A stretch of DNA of 64,000 nt from Pteria penguin (lineage: Eukaryota > Mollusca > Bivalvia > Pterioida > Pteriidae): assembly GCA_035048485.1 (NCBI GenBank), contig CM068581.1, positions 8,011,430-8,075,429 of the forward strand, read 5' to 3'. This document shows positions 10,671 through 21,602 of this stretch, piece after piece. How positions within the stretch are numbered: the first letter of the stretch is position 1; each line of letters starts with the position of its first letter. Made by a program: the position numbers and the translations under genes. The notes under the pieces were generated by a model. It was not told where the DNA came from. It saw only the letters and a list, made by a program, of their open reading frames with translations, and did no database searches.

Positions 10671-10913
10671 AAAGAAAAGGAAATGTAACTATCACGAAAT
10701 TATTAGTATCGATATCCTATTTATAGAAGGTAGCGTCTGCAGAAGCAAAGCACAGTTGTCGTTCGTTCAGAACTGCATCTTTCCTGCCTAAGCTAAGGCT
10801 CAGCTTGGAAGCTGAATGTGATATTATATTTGTATAAACCTATAAAATGCGTGTTAAAATGTATATAATCTAATACATATTTTGAAAACAGAGTACTTAA
10901 CCCTGTAAGTGTA

Positions 10914-11975
10914 AGGGAGCAACCATTTGATTTTTAAGGAGGGGGGGGGGGGGGTGGGGTGGTGTTCCATATAAATCTGATATTAAATGCCGAAATTACC
11001 ACTGTTTGCTGAAATTACCAAATAAGTTATCGAAATTACCAATAATGTTACCAAAATTACTACTCATATGGTAGATAATGATGTTATTTACCACAAAAAA
11101 TAATTTTTTTTTCATTATATTATACTTTCAGTGTAGTTATTTCAATGTGAAAATTAAGGCTAAATCAGATTTGCGATGAAGAAACCCAGATCTTGATCTT
11201 TGAATTTAAACCATTAATTATTTCACCGTGTTTAAAGCAGAGGTAAAATATATCACAAACAGAGAAATCCATTATAAAATCTTCCACATTGGTGATTGGA
11301 TTATAATTGGTCATTTAATTGATTTTATTAGCTATATGAGTTGGCTTTGTCATTTTACGAGTTTGCATACAAATCAATTATCTATTAAAACAGCAACACC
11401 ATTTATCAATAAAAGTTAATTTTCAGAAGCCCGTAGGTAAGATTAGCACATGCAGTTCGAAAGTTCACGTCTAGCAACTTGGAAGCCAAGCGGAAGAAGG
11501 AAGATCTGACGTGAGATCTCGTTCTTTAAATAGGCTAGGAATTCCCCGGAAGCCAGGGAGATTACATGTTAATACCTTACTTCAGCTAACAAAATAAAAT
11601 CCAACATTTTACCTGAAAATAATGAAATTGAAAGTAAAATATGAAAAAATCATTTTTTGTAGTAAATACCATCATTATCTACCATATGAGTGGTAATACA
11701 AAATGAGATCTTCATAGTATAAGATATGATACAATCTTATGAAATGATTACAATAAGATATGTATATATGGTGTGTTTGATAATAAGGTTGCCAAAATGT
11801 TTTCATACTTCTACCCCTACCCACCCCCTTCCCATGTATGTTAAAATTCACAAGTAAGTGGCGAAAAAACAACCCAGCTTTGAATATTGAAAAAAAAAAT
11901 TTTCTGGCTCACAAAAGTACTCTTCCTGCCCCCCCCCCCCCCCCCCCCACCATAAAAATCAAATGTGTGCTCCCT
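10914..11975. mobile_element. inverted-repeat DNA element with G/C-run ends, TA target
   Basis: The left end AGGGAGCAACCATTTGATTT is followed by a long G run (about 10,940-10,955). The right end is a C run (about 11,930-11,949) followed by ATAAAAATCAAATGTGTGCTCCCT. TA dinucleotides flank both ends (10,912-10,913 and 11,976-11,977). A second internal inverted pair of about 60 bp lies at about 11,040-11,106 and 11,640-11,700 (core CTCATATGGTAGATAATGAT). Four GAAATTACCA-like repeats lie near 10,990-11,060. No transposase is visible. A related outer element is at 46,103-48,767. Confidence 0.65.
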
Positions 11976-12084
11976 TATCATTATATTTGGAATACAAACA
12001 AACACATGGGGCTGAAATTTTTTTGTTACTGTGCTGTAGTCTAGTGTAATAAAGTTATTTTAAAGGAAAAATTAAATCTGTATA

Positions 12085-12235
12085 CTTTCATTAATTGTAC
12101 TGCTTTTGCGATGAGTTGGAAAGTGGGCACATAAATCAGTTAACCACAATAATTGGGTGACAATTATCGTTGCAGTTTTGCCATCCTAAGATGGTATTTA
12201 CATTACAATTGAATTTTTTTTGTGATTAGCTTTCA
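12085..12235 (+). repeat. diverged direct repeat, partner at 12,945-13,095
   Basis: Both segments share GAGTTGGAAAGTGGG / GAGTGGGAAGGTGGG, CAGTTAACCACA, CCATCCTAAGATGGTAT / CCGTCCTAAGTCAGTAT and CATTACAATTGAAT / CACTACAATCAAAT in the same order. They flank the retroelement relic at 12,340-12,655 and may be its 3' regions from two tandem copies or old terminal repeats. Confidence 0.5.
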
Positions 12236-12339
12236 GTTTTTTCGTCGCCGTAATCGTAACATCAGAGACCATTAGACGATCTTCTATTTATTGCAAAAAA
12301 TAATTTTTATGGCTGTCATGAACTTTTGCATGCACTATC

Positions 12340-12655
12340 CTCTATTCCGGTAAATAAATTGAAACCTATCCTGGACGAAGCTGATCTTCGAAGTTTACGC
12401 AATTCTGATTGATATAAACTCAAATTGAAATTGATAATTTTATTTTCATATAATAAATTCTTTCCTCGTATTCTGTCTCTTCCACCCAAGCAGCAATTTC
12501 TCAAAATTAAATTTATTAATAAAGGCTTCAATCTACTTAACATTTCTAATATTTTCCGTGATCGTAGAGTCACATCTAAAATCCCCCAATATTTTGAGAA
12601 TTTAGAACCTCCACTTATTTATTATGCAGACTTTTACTTGAACGTTGCACGCTGA
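12340..12655 (+). pseudogene. retroelement protein relic, possibly Penelope-like
   Basis: From about 12,425 the + strand is open for 76 codons and reads NKFFPRILSLPPKQQFLKI, then NISNIFRDRRVTSKIP, then FENLEPPLIYY, ending at a stop at 12,653-12,655. The sequence just upstream reads in another frame as a continuation (ILDEADLRSL), so there is a break near 12,405. This pattern resembles the N-terminal region of retroelement polyproteins that I associate with Penelope-like elements; that is recognition from memory and not certain. Diverged direct repeats flank it. Confidence 0.35.
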
Positions 12656-13280
12656 CAAACAGGGCGGTGGGGACTATATGATGGACTTTGTCCAAACGTC
12701 TTTCAGAGGAGACATGGTCCTGAACCTCGTCCCCTCTGACTGTTAGTCGGGAGTCCTACTGATCTAGGGCCTTAGCTCGCTTTCAGACTGGCAGAGCACG
12801 GTTTATCATGTTGATGTCACATATATTTTTATATCATTATGTGTTTAACAATACCTTACGTGTTTATATTTTTATGACCTCTCAATATGCGATACCTGTT
12901 GACCCTTGTTCTTTACATGAAGGATTATTTATAAGTTTTTAAATGTACGTCCTTTGATTATTCTGCTGTTACGTTGAGTGGGAAGGTGGGACCGTAAACC
13001 AGTTAACCACACCATTTGTTTGGCTTTTGTCAAATTAAATGACCGTCCTAAGTCAGTATCGTAATTGCACTACAATCAAATATTTTTGTAATGTGTTATA
13101 TGTGCTAGTATATTATTGATATTCATGTATTGTATAGCTCCATGGTGACTTCTGCTACATAACTGAGCCAGTAACTCCTCTTTTTTCTTTTGTGTAAAGT
13201 ATACTAGCTAGACCCTACTTAGTACTTTTCACTGTGTCCCCTGCATGTCCATGATGATTTTACTCATACAGCTGAGTGAC

Positions 13281-13379
13281 ATGTTGTCTTTCCTTAATTT
13301 CTTTTTCTTTTTTTTAATTTTAATTTTAGCGGTACACTGTAAATTATCTGATGATGCTTGCAGAGCAGAACTTGTAAAG
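13281..13379 (+). CDS. exon 1 of cysteine-rich single-pass membrane protein: signal peptide
   Basis: The ATG at 13,281 begins MLSFLN followed by an uninterrupted hydrophobic run of F, L and I, then AVHC, a convincing signal peptide. After it comes KLSDDACRAELVK, the start of the mature ectodomain. An in-frame ATG at 13,245 exists, but the 13,281 start gives a cleaner signal peptide. The exon could end at 13,373, 13,379 or 13,430, since GTAAAG, GTAACA and GTAATT follow these and all leave phase 0. The frame stays open to 13,493 with protein-like content, so the longest form is possible. Gene-level role: probably a cell-surface protein, function unknown. Confidence 0.5.
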
Positions 13380-13573
13380 GTAACACTGAAAAACATAACC
13401 TTACTATCTAATATAAAATTCCTAGAACATGTAATTTCATCGAAAGATTGTCTTAGCTCATTAATGAAATATATAATTCAACAAATTAATTGAACACCTA
13501 GTTGAGAGCTTAAATTTTTCTAGTTTATTACCTAACTTAGGCCTGTTGCACTCCACAGAGGTCACAATATCTA

Positions 13574-13675
13574 AAGAGCAGTGCAGTGACTATGTCTGTA
13601 TTTAACAAAGTAAGATTAAAGGTTACATAGCGGCGATGATAGCCAAGGATCGAAGACTGTAGTCACTGTTCTCTT
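13574..13675. repeat. imperfect hairpin in intron 1
   Basis: Arms AAGAGCAGTGCAGTGACTA (13,574 on) and TAGTCACTGTTCTCTT (to 13,675) pair around a loop of about 55 nt. Confidence 0.5.
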
Positions 13676-14101
13676 AATAGGGAAAAGAGCTGTCAAGTTC
13701 TCAGGTCAGGAAATTGATGTACTGGGCAAATATTTTGAAAAGTTTTGAAAAAGAATTTGAATAGTTAGAACACTGCAGTATGTATATTATTTTTTCATAC
13801 TGAAATCAACATTTAAAACCGTGTTATACTTAAGCTTGGCAATGTTTACAATTAAGTTAAAAAAAATTTTAAACTGAAATAGCTAGTATTTTTTAACATA
13901 AAAAGTACACAATTGCTTTTGACACTTTTATTTTTTCAAAAGCATTTCCTGTAGAGCATAATGGTGAAGATTTGAGAAGTCTACAGTGTAGCATTAAAAG
14001 TACAGATAATTGCATGTTGAACAAATTTAAAAACTAAACTTTGTTTGGTACTTTTCTTGAGAGCCCATTTTTTTCAATATTTTCTTTATAAAACTGTTTA
14101 G

Positions 14102-14189
14102 CCTTTGGCTCTGAAAGACAGCAGTAGAATGATGAAGTTGGCTGAAGAAATATCATTTCTCAAAAACTTGCAGAACTTCATTGACATGC
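14102..14189 (+). CDS. exon 2 of the membrane-protein gene
   Basis: The acceptor ACTGTTTAG precedes 14,102 and the donor C|GTGATAAG follows 14,189. The 88 nt start in phase 0 and end in phase 1, matching exon 3. They encode an amphipathic, probably helical segment with MMKLAEEISFLKNLQNFIDM. The same frame runs to a stop eight codons past the donor, so this is not a long ORF. Support rests on splice motifs, phase fit and composition. An additional exon between exon 1 and this one cannot be excluded (a candidate near 13,953 has the wrong phase). Confidence 0.4.
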
Positions 14190-14319
14190 GTGATAAGAAT
14201 TAAAATTAAAAAAATGAACAATATGTTTAAATCTAACAAAGAAAAATAAAAATCAGCATGAAAAACAGGGGAGTCTTCTCCTGAAATCTGAAGACCCTAA
14301 TTATATACATGTAGTTACC

Positions 14320-14500
14320 TATATAAGATAAGATAAGTTTATTGACCAAAATGGGCCCTTGCAGGCTGACATATGTAAATATGTATATGAATGATTATTA
14401 TACATAGGAAACACAGAACCAGATCTTAATAGTAAAGGACATAGTATATATATATATATATATTTATATTACACAATTTACACAATTACACCAGTGTCTA
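14320..14500 (-). repeat. possible LINE 3' tail, minus strand
   Basis: GATAAGATAAGATAAGTTTATTGACC looks like a reversed short-repeat tail of a non-LTR element, followed by transcribed-like sequence and a (TA)n tract at about 14,447-14,465. A similar head occurs at 41,402-41,440 (TTAGTTTAGTTTATTCGGTC). No coding part is recognisable. Confidence 0.4.
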
Positions 14501-14559
14501 ACATTACATTAAGTTTATATCTCCATAGACAATATTCCATTCAACACAGAAAGATACAG

Positions 14560-15400
14560 GTGGCCTAGCTCTGTAGATTAATAGCAGTAAAGTATTATAG
14601 ATCCCCTACAAGTGTAGTTGTTTTTCTTCTGGATCTGTCAACAGGTGGTGTCACCATAGCCAAAAGCGAATAATAGATGGTACCCTCCATATTGACAAAC
14701 TTCTTTTTCAGAACTTCTGCATATTAAGAGGCAAATTGAATGCATTAGTGATAAAGAAGGATGTGTGAAGAATTAAGTGTTTTTGATTCCAGTACAAATG
14801 ATACTATTTTATTCATTTTTTGACCTACTTTCGGATTGTCATTTTGCAGAGAATTTAAACATTTCATAACTATTTTCCCTACGATTGATTTTCGATGTGC
14901 TTTCTTGCTGTATTTTAGTCAAAATTAATTAAATTAATTTGTGTTGATTAATTAAAAGAAAGCGTTTGTCAAAGAATTAATTCAATTATTTAAGACTTTT
15001 TCTTCACGAAGTCTAGATTGATTTAGAGGAAACTTGATTGAAATTAAGTAAAGACGGTCCTGTTGGTTGTTGCTTGGTTGATTGGGGTTTAATGTCGCTT
15101 TCAACAATTTTTCAATTACATCCCAACATGAAAGCAGGAGGCAACCAACCTCTTAAACATAGTGGCGCAATCCGGGAATTGAACCCGGATTGTCGGCGTC
15201 GCAAGCCAAGCACTTAACCACTACACCATGCAAGCCTGCTACCAAAGATGGTCCTGTACAATTTTAGATGTTTTAAATGTTTAAATAAACTAAAGATTTA
15301 TTGCCACCTACAGGCATTGTTGTTTAATATCATTATGTGCAATGTTTTATGTCTCAGGTGAGCGACACAGACTCACTTGGGCCTTTTGTTTAGGTTACCA
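14560..15400 (+). repeat. dispersed repeat R1, with a nested SINE
   Basis: The 5' part (to about 14,780) parallels 40,200-40,450: CCCCTACAAGTGT(A/T)GTTGTTTTT, then GGTG..ACCA, GACAAACTTCTT and TGTGTGAAGAA. The 3' end, CAGGTGAGCGACACAGACTCACTTGGGCC (15,355-15,385), matches the family end at 42,847-42,885. A tRNA-like SINE at 15,071-15,240 interrupts it. Confidence 0.6.
15071..15240 (-). mobile_element. tRNA-derived SINE family C, minus strand
   Basis: On the minus strand it reads TGGTGTAGTGGTTAAGTGCT (A box) and, further on, GGGTTCAATTCCC (B box), the split promoter of tRNA-derived SINEs. The tail end on the + strand is GGTTGATTGGGGTTTAATGT. A close copy lies at 46,337-46,500. Confidence 0.8.
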
Positions 15401-15765
15401 TGTAGAAATGCTTATTTCTGTACACATAAGATCACAGTTATTGTGAAGTGGTCTATAATATTTATACTTATTTTGTGCAGGTGACTGTGATCTATGACCT
15501 CATGACCTTGAATAATTGTATAAAAATTGTAGATAAGGAATTCTTAATTTTGCAAATTTTATACACGTTTTTTTGAGAAAACCTTTCTCATAGTCATAAA
15601 GGTCTGAGGATTCAAATTTGCTATGATAATTGATTATAATTTAATTTATGCTTTACAGACTAAAGAGAACAAGGATGAAATAACTGTATACCACAAGATA
15701 CAATATGTGATGTATGATGGAATATATACTTCCTGGAGCTATTCTTATGACTCTTCTTTTGACAG

Positions 15766-15818
15766 CTTACAATATACCCATAAGAGATATAGAGAATGAA
15801 ATAACTTTTAAAGTTATT
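15766..15818 (+). CDS. exon 3 of the membrane-protein gene
   Basis: The acceptor CTTTTGACAG ends at 15,765 and the donor GTAAGT begins at 15,819. The 53 nt start in phase 1 and end in phase 0, joining exon 2 and exon 4. They encode YNIPIRDIENEITFKVI, alternating hydrophobic residues that suggest a beta strand. An in-frame stop lies immediately upstream of the acceptor, consistent with an intron border. A separate open stretch at 15,659-15,800 in another frame is considered under rejected items. Confidence 0.45.
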
Positions 15819-16400
15819 GTAAGTGTGTTTTGGTTTTATTAATATATCATACAGTGATCTGATTTACTCATCAGGAAAATTCACTTGTTTGTAAAATAAC
15901 CCAGACATTCACTTTTGGCTCTGTCCATCTTTTTCACAATACTATTAAGTTCTTGTGTGTTCAGTTTATCCTTGTTTTGGAAGCACTACCATCAGTATAA
16001 AAATGTTCAAACTTCACATTTAGATACCAGTAGATCATGATAATCAAATCATTTGCTTGCTACCTTTGATTTCATCTTATTTTTTGTCTGTGAAATTGTA
16101 ATTTTGTGTTTAGTGTATTACAAGTAATAAAACTGTATGGGACTTATCTGAATTGTAATTGGAAACTTACACGTAAATAAGGATCTCCTTTAAACATGAA
16201 AAACAAGAACATGTAATCCAAAAAAACTGCCATCTAGTCAAAGTTTAAAGAAGTGGTGATGGATATGTGAAAAGTGATGACAATGTTTATCCAATCATTT
16301 GTATTCTATTCTAATACTTCTCACATAATTTATTATATAGTAACAAACTTTACTGTCTTATGATGAATTTGTTTGAAATTTAATTTTTGTTTTGCAACAG

Positions 16401-16449
16401 AAGAGTGGAAACTATCCTGTAACAAGAAACAATATTGCTGTCATTCTGT
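16401..16449 (+). CDS. exon 4 of the membrane-protein gene
   Basis: The acceptor TTTTGCAACAG and strong donor T|GTAAGT bracket 49 nt starting in phase 0 and ending in phase 1. They encode KSGNYPVTRNNIAVIL, which runs smoothly on from exon 3 and into exon 5. The alternative frame through the same exon is also open (with CNKKQYCC), but its phases do not join the neighbours. Confidence 0.5.
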
Positions 16450-16932
16450 GTAAGTTCATTTTTGTCTCTTCAAATTTTAAAGTCATCATTAAGAAATAGT
16501 GCCATGTCTTATTTTTCTATACAAAACCTTTCATGTAGTACATACTTTTTGTATGTTTGTCAACTATTTATGTCTGGGCGTGGTCCCTCCCTTCAAAAAC
16601 TTTTCTCAAAGAATTTCTAAAATCAGAATTCAAGTTAAGATATGTCCATCGCTTTTTTTTTCTCATATGTAACTGTTAAAAAAAATTTCGGTCAAAAATT
16701 CCTGGAATAAACACACTAGTTTCGAATAATAACAGAAAATATATTTAGTTAAGGAACTTTTTAATATTTTAAACATTGAGCTGTATATAGTGGGTAACAT
16801 TGTCAAATCCATTTTTAGAGAGGTGTTAGTTCTTTGCAAATAAAAGAATTTGATACTGATTATTTTGTGATTAGTATCATTGAGTTCAGACATTGCAATT
16901 ATTGATTAATTGTTATTTTATGTCGCATCAAG

Positions 16933-17049
16933 TTGATGTATATTATATGGCAAGAGGTTATGCTAGTCTGACAACTTTCAGCTATTCCGTTTTCAAATCA
17001 TCGTTGACAATTCCAGATGACATCATAGGGTGTGTGACATTTACTTTGT
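16933..17049 (+). CDS. exon 5 of the membrane-protein gene
   Basis: The acceptor GCATCAAG ends at 16,932; the donor T|GTAAAATT follows 17,049. The 117 nt enter in phase 1 and leave in phase 1. The encoded segment includes DVYYMARGYASLTTFSYSVF then LTIPDDIIGCVTFTL, a strand-rich extracellular-type sequence with one cysteine. A shorter form ending after GGG T (17,031) would also keep phase. The frame remains open past the donor for 16 codons. Confidence 0.5.
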
Positions 17050-17443
17050 GTAAAATTAACGATAGTATAGGTCCTATCTATATTTTGAATCTTCCATAGT
17101 TTCATTATTTATACATTTCTTCTTGCAAAAATATACCCATGAATTATGACAAAATAGATTGAAAGGTGACTATGTTAACAGGTTTCTCCATTTGTATTGA
17201 TTTGTTGAAATATTTGAAAAATTTGTTGACGTGAGGGACTACACCCACACTGTGAGTAATATTCTTGTCAAGCAAATTCATCTTTTCAAAAGGTATCAAT
17301 CTCATTGCATTAAAACTGGTCCTAATGCATAATGAAAAATAAAAACTACTGCATGGGACTGGGCCATTGACCTAAATTGCTACATTATCCATTCATCTCT
17401 AGAAATAAGTCATTTTTCAGAGTTTATTTTGTGAATATTTCAG

Positions 17444-17541
17444 TTATGGAAATAGTTCATAATAGTAGTAAAGATGTTGATATCAGTGCAACAGTACAAC
17501 AATGTTGTATCTACAGTGACTTTGGGAAACAAAACTGTAAG
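17444..17541 (+). CDS. exon 6 of the membrane-protein gene
   Basis: The acceptor GAATATTTCAG ends at 17,443; the donor AAG|GTATAT follows 17,541. It enters in phase 1 and leaves in phase 0. The segment contains an N-glycosylation motif (NSS) and four cysteines (QQCCIYSDFGKQNCK plus context), as in a disulphide-linked ectodomain. The frame continues open to 17,634, where it runs into dispersed repeat R2, supporting the exon end before that repeat. Confidence 0.55.
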
Positions 17542-17592
17542 GTATATAAAGTTAAGTTCTTGAAACATGATGATAAACTGTTTTTTGATTGC

Positions 17593-18120
17593 TGGGACAA
17601 ACATCCGGAGAGCTATTGTTATACCTCGGCGTAGTTGTTGTTGTTTTCGTCGTCATCGTCATAGACAAAAACATTTACCTGGATCATAACTTTAGAACCA
17701 TTAGATACAGGGTTTTGATATTTCACATGTGTATTATTTATGCCAAGACTTTTCATTGGGTACCAAAATTTTTGACCTTTTGACCTTGACCTTGAAGCTT
17801 GACCTACTTTTAAAAACTTGAACCATGGTCATAACTTATGACCAGTAAAAGATATGGATTAAATACTTCATATGGGTATTCCTTGTGACAAGATCTTTTT
17901 CATTAAGTATCAAAATATTTATGCTTTGACCTTGACCTTGAAGATCGACCTTGAAGATCGAACTTTCACTATTTGAATTTGGTTGCCACTGAGGAGCTCT
18001 GTTGTCTCCTGACAATTCTTGTTAAAACTTAATATAATGCCTTTCCAAAGATGTGGATATTTAGCTTTCACCTTGTCTGGACTAAGTATACCATGTCTGT
18101 GTACGATCATACTTTCATCC
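17593..18120 (+). repeat. dispersed repeat R2
   Basis: Begins GGGACAAACATCCGGAGAGC TATTGT and continues through GACAAAAACATTTACCT, ATATTTCACATGTGTAT and TTTTGACCTTGACCTTGAAG. The same order of words occurs at 29,748-30,050, 39,380-39,960 and 41,745-41,900. It is non-coding, and I associate this type of repeat with bivalve genomes. Confidence 0.65.
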
Positions 18121-18161
18121 ATTCATTCATTTATTCATTTGTCTCCACCTTGAGGTAGTGG

Positions 18162-18224
18162 AGAAGACCTGGGAAACTGTTACCCAAGGCTAATTGTTGA
18201 GGGTAACAGATTCCCAGGTCTTCT
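18162..18224. repeat. near-perfect hairpin
   Basis: GAAGACCTGGGAAACTGTTACCC pairs with GGGTAACAGATTCCCAGGTCTTC around a 17-nt loop. A short foldback element or a stable RNA hairpin. Confidence 0.7.
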
Positions 18225-18751
18225 TAGCTATGAAGGGACAATAGTTTGACAGTTCCCCAAGTAGACATGAAATAACTGTTTTACTAACCATTTGTTTTTG
18301 TGATTAGTAATAGTCTTATGACTATCTCATCGCATGTCTTGCTGGAAGTAAACAATATGTTGTCTCAGTTTGCACGTCACTCGAGCACTTAAAAGTGATC
18401 ATGAAAATGTTTCCAGATAGTTACATTTCATCACATGACTGACAGTTTTAACTGTTAGCTGATTGTACAAACTGTTACATGCTTGGCACATATCACGCAA
18501 TAATTGTAAAACTGTCAAAAATATGTTTTAGTAATTTATTAAGTAGATTCAGAAATAATGAAAATTGTTGTATTAAGGTAGAAGGAAAGACTAGTCGAAT
18601 TCTTTCCTTACAAAATGTTCCTTAATATACTAGTGAAACAACTGATTTATTACTTGATTTACTGTTTAAGAAAGAAAATATATATAATTTGTCAACACTG
18701 AGTAATTTTATTGTTTTTACAAATTTTCTTGTATGTTGAAATATTAAAGTA

Positions 18752-19023
18752 TCCTACTGGCAATGAGTAAATGTTCTGGCTATTGTGTGCACATCTCTAC
18801 TGGCATTATGAGAAAATGTTCTGGCTACTGTGTGCACATTTCTACTGGTAATGAGTAAATGTTCTGGCTAGTGTGTGCTTATTTCTACTGCAATGAATAA
18901 ATGTTCTGGCTATTGTGTGCACATCTCTACTGGCATTATGAGTAAATGCTCTGGCTACTGTGTGCACATTTCTACTGGCAACGAGTAAATGTTCTGGCTA
19001 CTGCATGTGTGCACATTTCTATA
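18752..19023 (+). repeat. intronic minisatellite, 42-46 bp unit
   Basis: Six tandem units of GAGTAAATGTTCTGGCTACT followed by GTGTGCACATTTCTACTGGCA. Unit starts at 18,764, 18,810, 18,853, 18,895, 18,940 and 18,983. Units 1 and 4 share the same variants (GGCATTATGAG, CATCTCTAC), implying a three-unit higher-order step of about 131 bp. It lies in intron 6. Confidence 0.85.
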
Positions 19024-19352
19024 GCGCATAGAATAATTAACTGTTTCATGGTACTGTTTCATTTGCAAATTTTCAGTTGAATGTTAGTAAAACAGTTGAA
19101 AATTGATTAATATATACTTTAATAGAGGACAAGGTAATAATAAGTACTGAGGCTACTTCATGAGGGACCATTGCATAAATGAAATTACTTGTGCATTAAG
19201 CATATGCCCTCACCTTTATAAATGAAATTTTCAAGTAATAAAACAAGAAACAAACAAGAGTTTTAAGTAATCAACTGGCATAATATCATTCTTATATCAG
19301 TGGGATGACTACTATCGCCCTGTTTGTTCTACATGAAGCCTTTTATTTTCAG

Positions 19353-19433
19353 ATTATGTCTGTATTTGGAGAATTTACAGGAGATGTTAGACCAAACATT
19401 ACATCAGTTGCAACATTCATTTATCTGACAGCG
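19353..19433 (+). CDS. exon 7 of the membrane-protein gene
   Basis: The acceptor CTTTTATTTTCAG ends at 19,352 and the donor GCG|GTAAAA follows 19,433. The 81 nt (27 codons) are in phase 0 at both ends. The segment reads IMSVFGEFTGDVRPNITSVA then TFIYLTA, with one N-glycosylation motif (NIT). Confidence 0.55.
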
Positions 19434-20271
19434 GTAAAAACAATATTCCAGCTTTTTACTCTTCTGCTACTTAAATGCTTAAGCTATAAACTTTTCAGAT
19501 ATTTTTGTTCTTTTTTTTTTAAGGAAATATAAAAGGATGGGAATGAAGTATATACTCCTAAAGCTATAAATGTCTGCTGTTTGGTTTGTTAGTTAATCTA
19601 GCGATAACTTTCAGGAATTAATCAAGGTATAGGTATCCTTATGTCAAAAATTCAAGTTTTTTTTAGTAATGGTCAAGGTTAGTGATTGGTAGATGTTAAT
19701 ATCCGTCATAATCTTTATTTACTGGGTTAATGCTTTTCAGAATGGTTTGAAAGTTTTTATGAAACTTATGAATGACAAACACATTGTTTCCAACAGGATT
19801 TGTAATACTGTAGCAAGATTTAAGTTACAATTTCAATACTACAACACATGAATTACATATAGTGTTGATACAGTAAACATGGTTATTGAGAATTTTCACT
19901 TTGTTACAAGCATACTTCAGTATCAGTTGAAACACACTTTGAATGAAAATTGTAACTGCATGTGATTTAGTTTGAAGCAAAATTAGTTCTTTTTTTTATT
20001 TCAAGTACAAACAAGTATACCTATTTTTAGACAATGTTATTAAGGAACATATAATATGATTTTGTTTTATGAGATCTGCTCCCTTCTGTGTAAAAAATCC
20101 TTAACCAACTACTATAAATATCATCTTTATAGTCATGTGACTCAGACCAATAAATCTCTTTGTCAAATGCAATAGAGAGGCCTATTACTTGTGGTTTTGT
20201 ACTAATTTCATTGCTCAAATCTCAATCTGATTTAAGATCCAACAATATCACTGTACATGTATATCATTTTG

Positions 20272-20511
20272 TGTGTGTAATTATTACATTGTCTACATGT
20301 GTAATTATTACATTGTCTACATGTGTAATTATTACATTGTCTACATGTGTAATTATTACATTGTCTACATGTGTAATTATTACATTGTCTACATGTGTAA
20401 TTATTACATTGTCTACATGTGTAATTATTACATTGTCTACATGTGTAATTATTACATTGTCTACATGTGTAATTATTACATTGTCTATATGTTCAATTAT
20501 TACATTACATT
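20272..20511 (+). repeat. 24-bp minisatellite, left part
   Basis: About ten near-identical tandem copies of TGTGTAATTATTACATTGTC plus TACA. Because 24 is a multiple of three, long open frames arise (CVIITLST and MCNYYIVY repeats). These are not genes. The array resumes at about 20,762 after a SINE insertion. Confidence 0.92.
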
Positions 20512-20759
20512 AGGGGGCCAGGTATCGCAGTTGGTAGCGTGCTCGTTTCTCACCAATGCGACCTGGGTTCGATTCCTGGTGTGGTACGTGAGATGGTGGG
20601 GCTATCACCCACCTGGCTTCGTGGGTTTTCTTCGGGTACTCCAGTTTTTTCCCACACAAACAACACCCTTACGCCAAGATCTGTGCCAACGAGCAAGATT
20701 TATATAAGTTGTTAACTTGTTTCTTAACCGTTGTAAAATAAATAAAGTTTAAATTTTTT
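20512..20759 (+). mobile_element. tRNA-derived SINE family B, copy 1
   Basis: Starts AGGGGGCCAGGTATCGCAG TTGGTAGCG (A box region), then GGGTTCGATTCCTGG (B box), a conserved body with GGGTACTCCAGTTTTTTCCC and CACACAAAC, and a tail GTAAAATAAATAAAGTTT. It is inserted into the 24-bp array; ATTATTACATT occurs on both sides, but the array supplies that word anyway. Copy 2 is at 27,321-27,566. Confidence 0.85.
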
Positions 20760-20850
20760 GATTATTACATTGTGTGCATGTGTAATTATTACATTGTCTA
20801 CATACGTAATTATTACATTGTCTACATGTGTAATTGTTACATTGTCTACA
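20760..20850 (+). repeat. 24-bp minisatellite, right part
   Basis: Four diverged units of the same array beyond the SINE (ATTATTACATTGTGTGCATG, and so on). Higher divergence at the edge is typical of minisatellite borders. Confidence 0.8.
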
Positions 20851-21039
20851 TTGACATAGTCACATATAGTCTGTATTTCACCCTGCATGTACATTCCATA
20901 CTTAAAGAAACTCCTTTTCAATGAACCCCTTATATAGGGTTGATTCCACAGAAGTATATTGTCCAATTTCCATAACATTTTGTGGATGGTGATTCAAAAC
21001 TGATAATGTTTCATATGTTTTAAGGATGTCTGAACAGTT

Positions 21040-21602
21040 TTTATACGCCCTTCATTAGACAGGACGTATTATGTTATGGCGCTGTCCGTCCGGGGTAATG
21101 TTTTCCGGACTTTTTTTTGCCGTCTTTCAAGATATTGATTTGAAATTTGGTATATAGCTTTATTTCAAGCAGCGTCAGTACCAGTTCGAGTTTTGTTACG
21201 GATTTATGGCCCTTGGACTTATAAATTTCAAGATTTTGTTTTGAAAATTCATTAGAAATCTAATTTTTGTAAAAAATTATGAAATTTACCATGAAACAAG
21301 TAAAATGTACCAATTACTTCCACATATTTTACAGGTATTGATATCTTTTTCTTCATTTTTGAGAAATTTGGAGGTGTTAGGGGGGAGGGGCTTGTACCAA
21401 AAAATTTCAAGTTTTTTTTTGCAGGTCAAGTTTCTGCATGAGTTATTGCCCTTGGACTTATTCCTATGATAAAATGCTATGAAATGCAATTAACTTCAGT
21501 AAACGTCAGATGTTTTTCATGAAAATCATGCCAAATGCTAATTGATCCTGTCCGAATTAAGCGACGGGCATATTATGCCACGCTAGGCGTTGCTCTTGTT
21601 CA
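21040..21602 (+). repeat. dispersed repeat R3
   Basis: Begins TTATACGCCCTTCATTAGAC AGGACGTATTATG, includes GGCCCTTGGACTTAT twice, and ends GGCATATTATGCCACGCTAG GCGTTGCTCTTGTT. Related fragments occur at 35,380-35,790 and 45,185-45,600. Non-coding. Confidence 0.6.

Noticed and set aside
15659..15800. Open stretch after a good acceptor (CTTTACAG), 46 codons in frame 1 (TKENKDEITVYHK...)
   Set aside because: It ends in a stop at the wrong phase for joining exon 4, and no donor inside it gives the phase required by exon 3. It may be an alternative or decayed exon, but I cannot fit it into the model.
20272..20508. CRISPR-like regular repeats
   Set aside because: Units are directly adjacent with no unique spacers, so this is a minisatellite. 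The same holds for the 40-bp array at 62,395-63,935.
20160..20707. Open frames of 117 and 144 codons
   Set aside because: Translations of a 24-bp tandem repeat running into a SINE.
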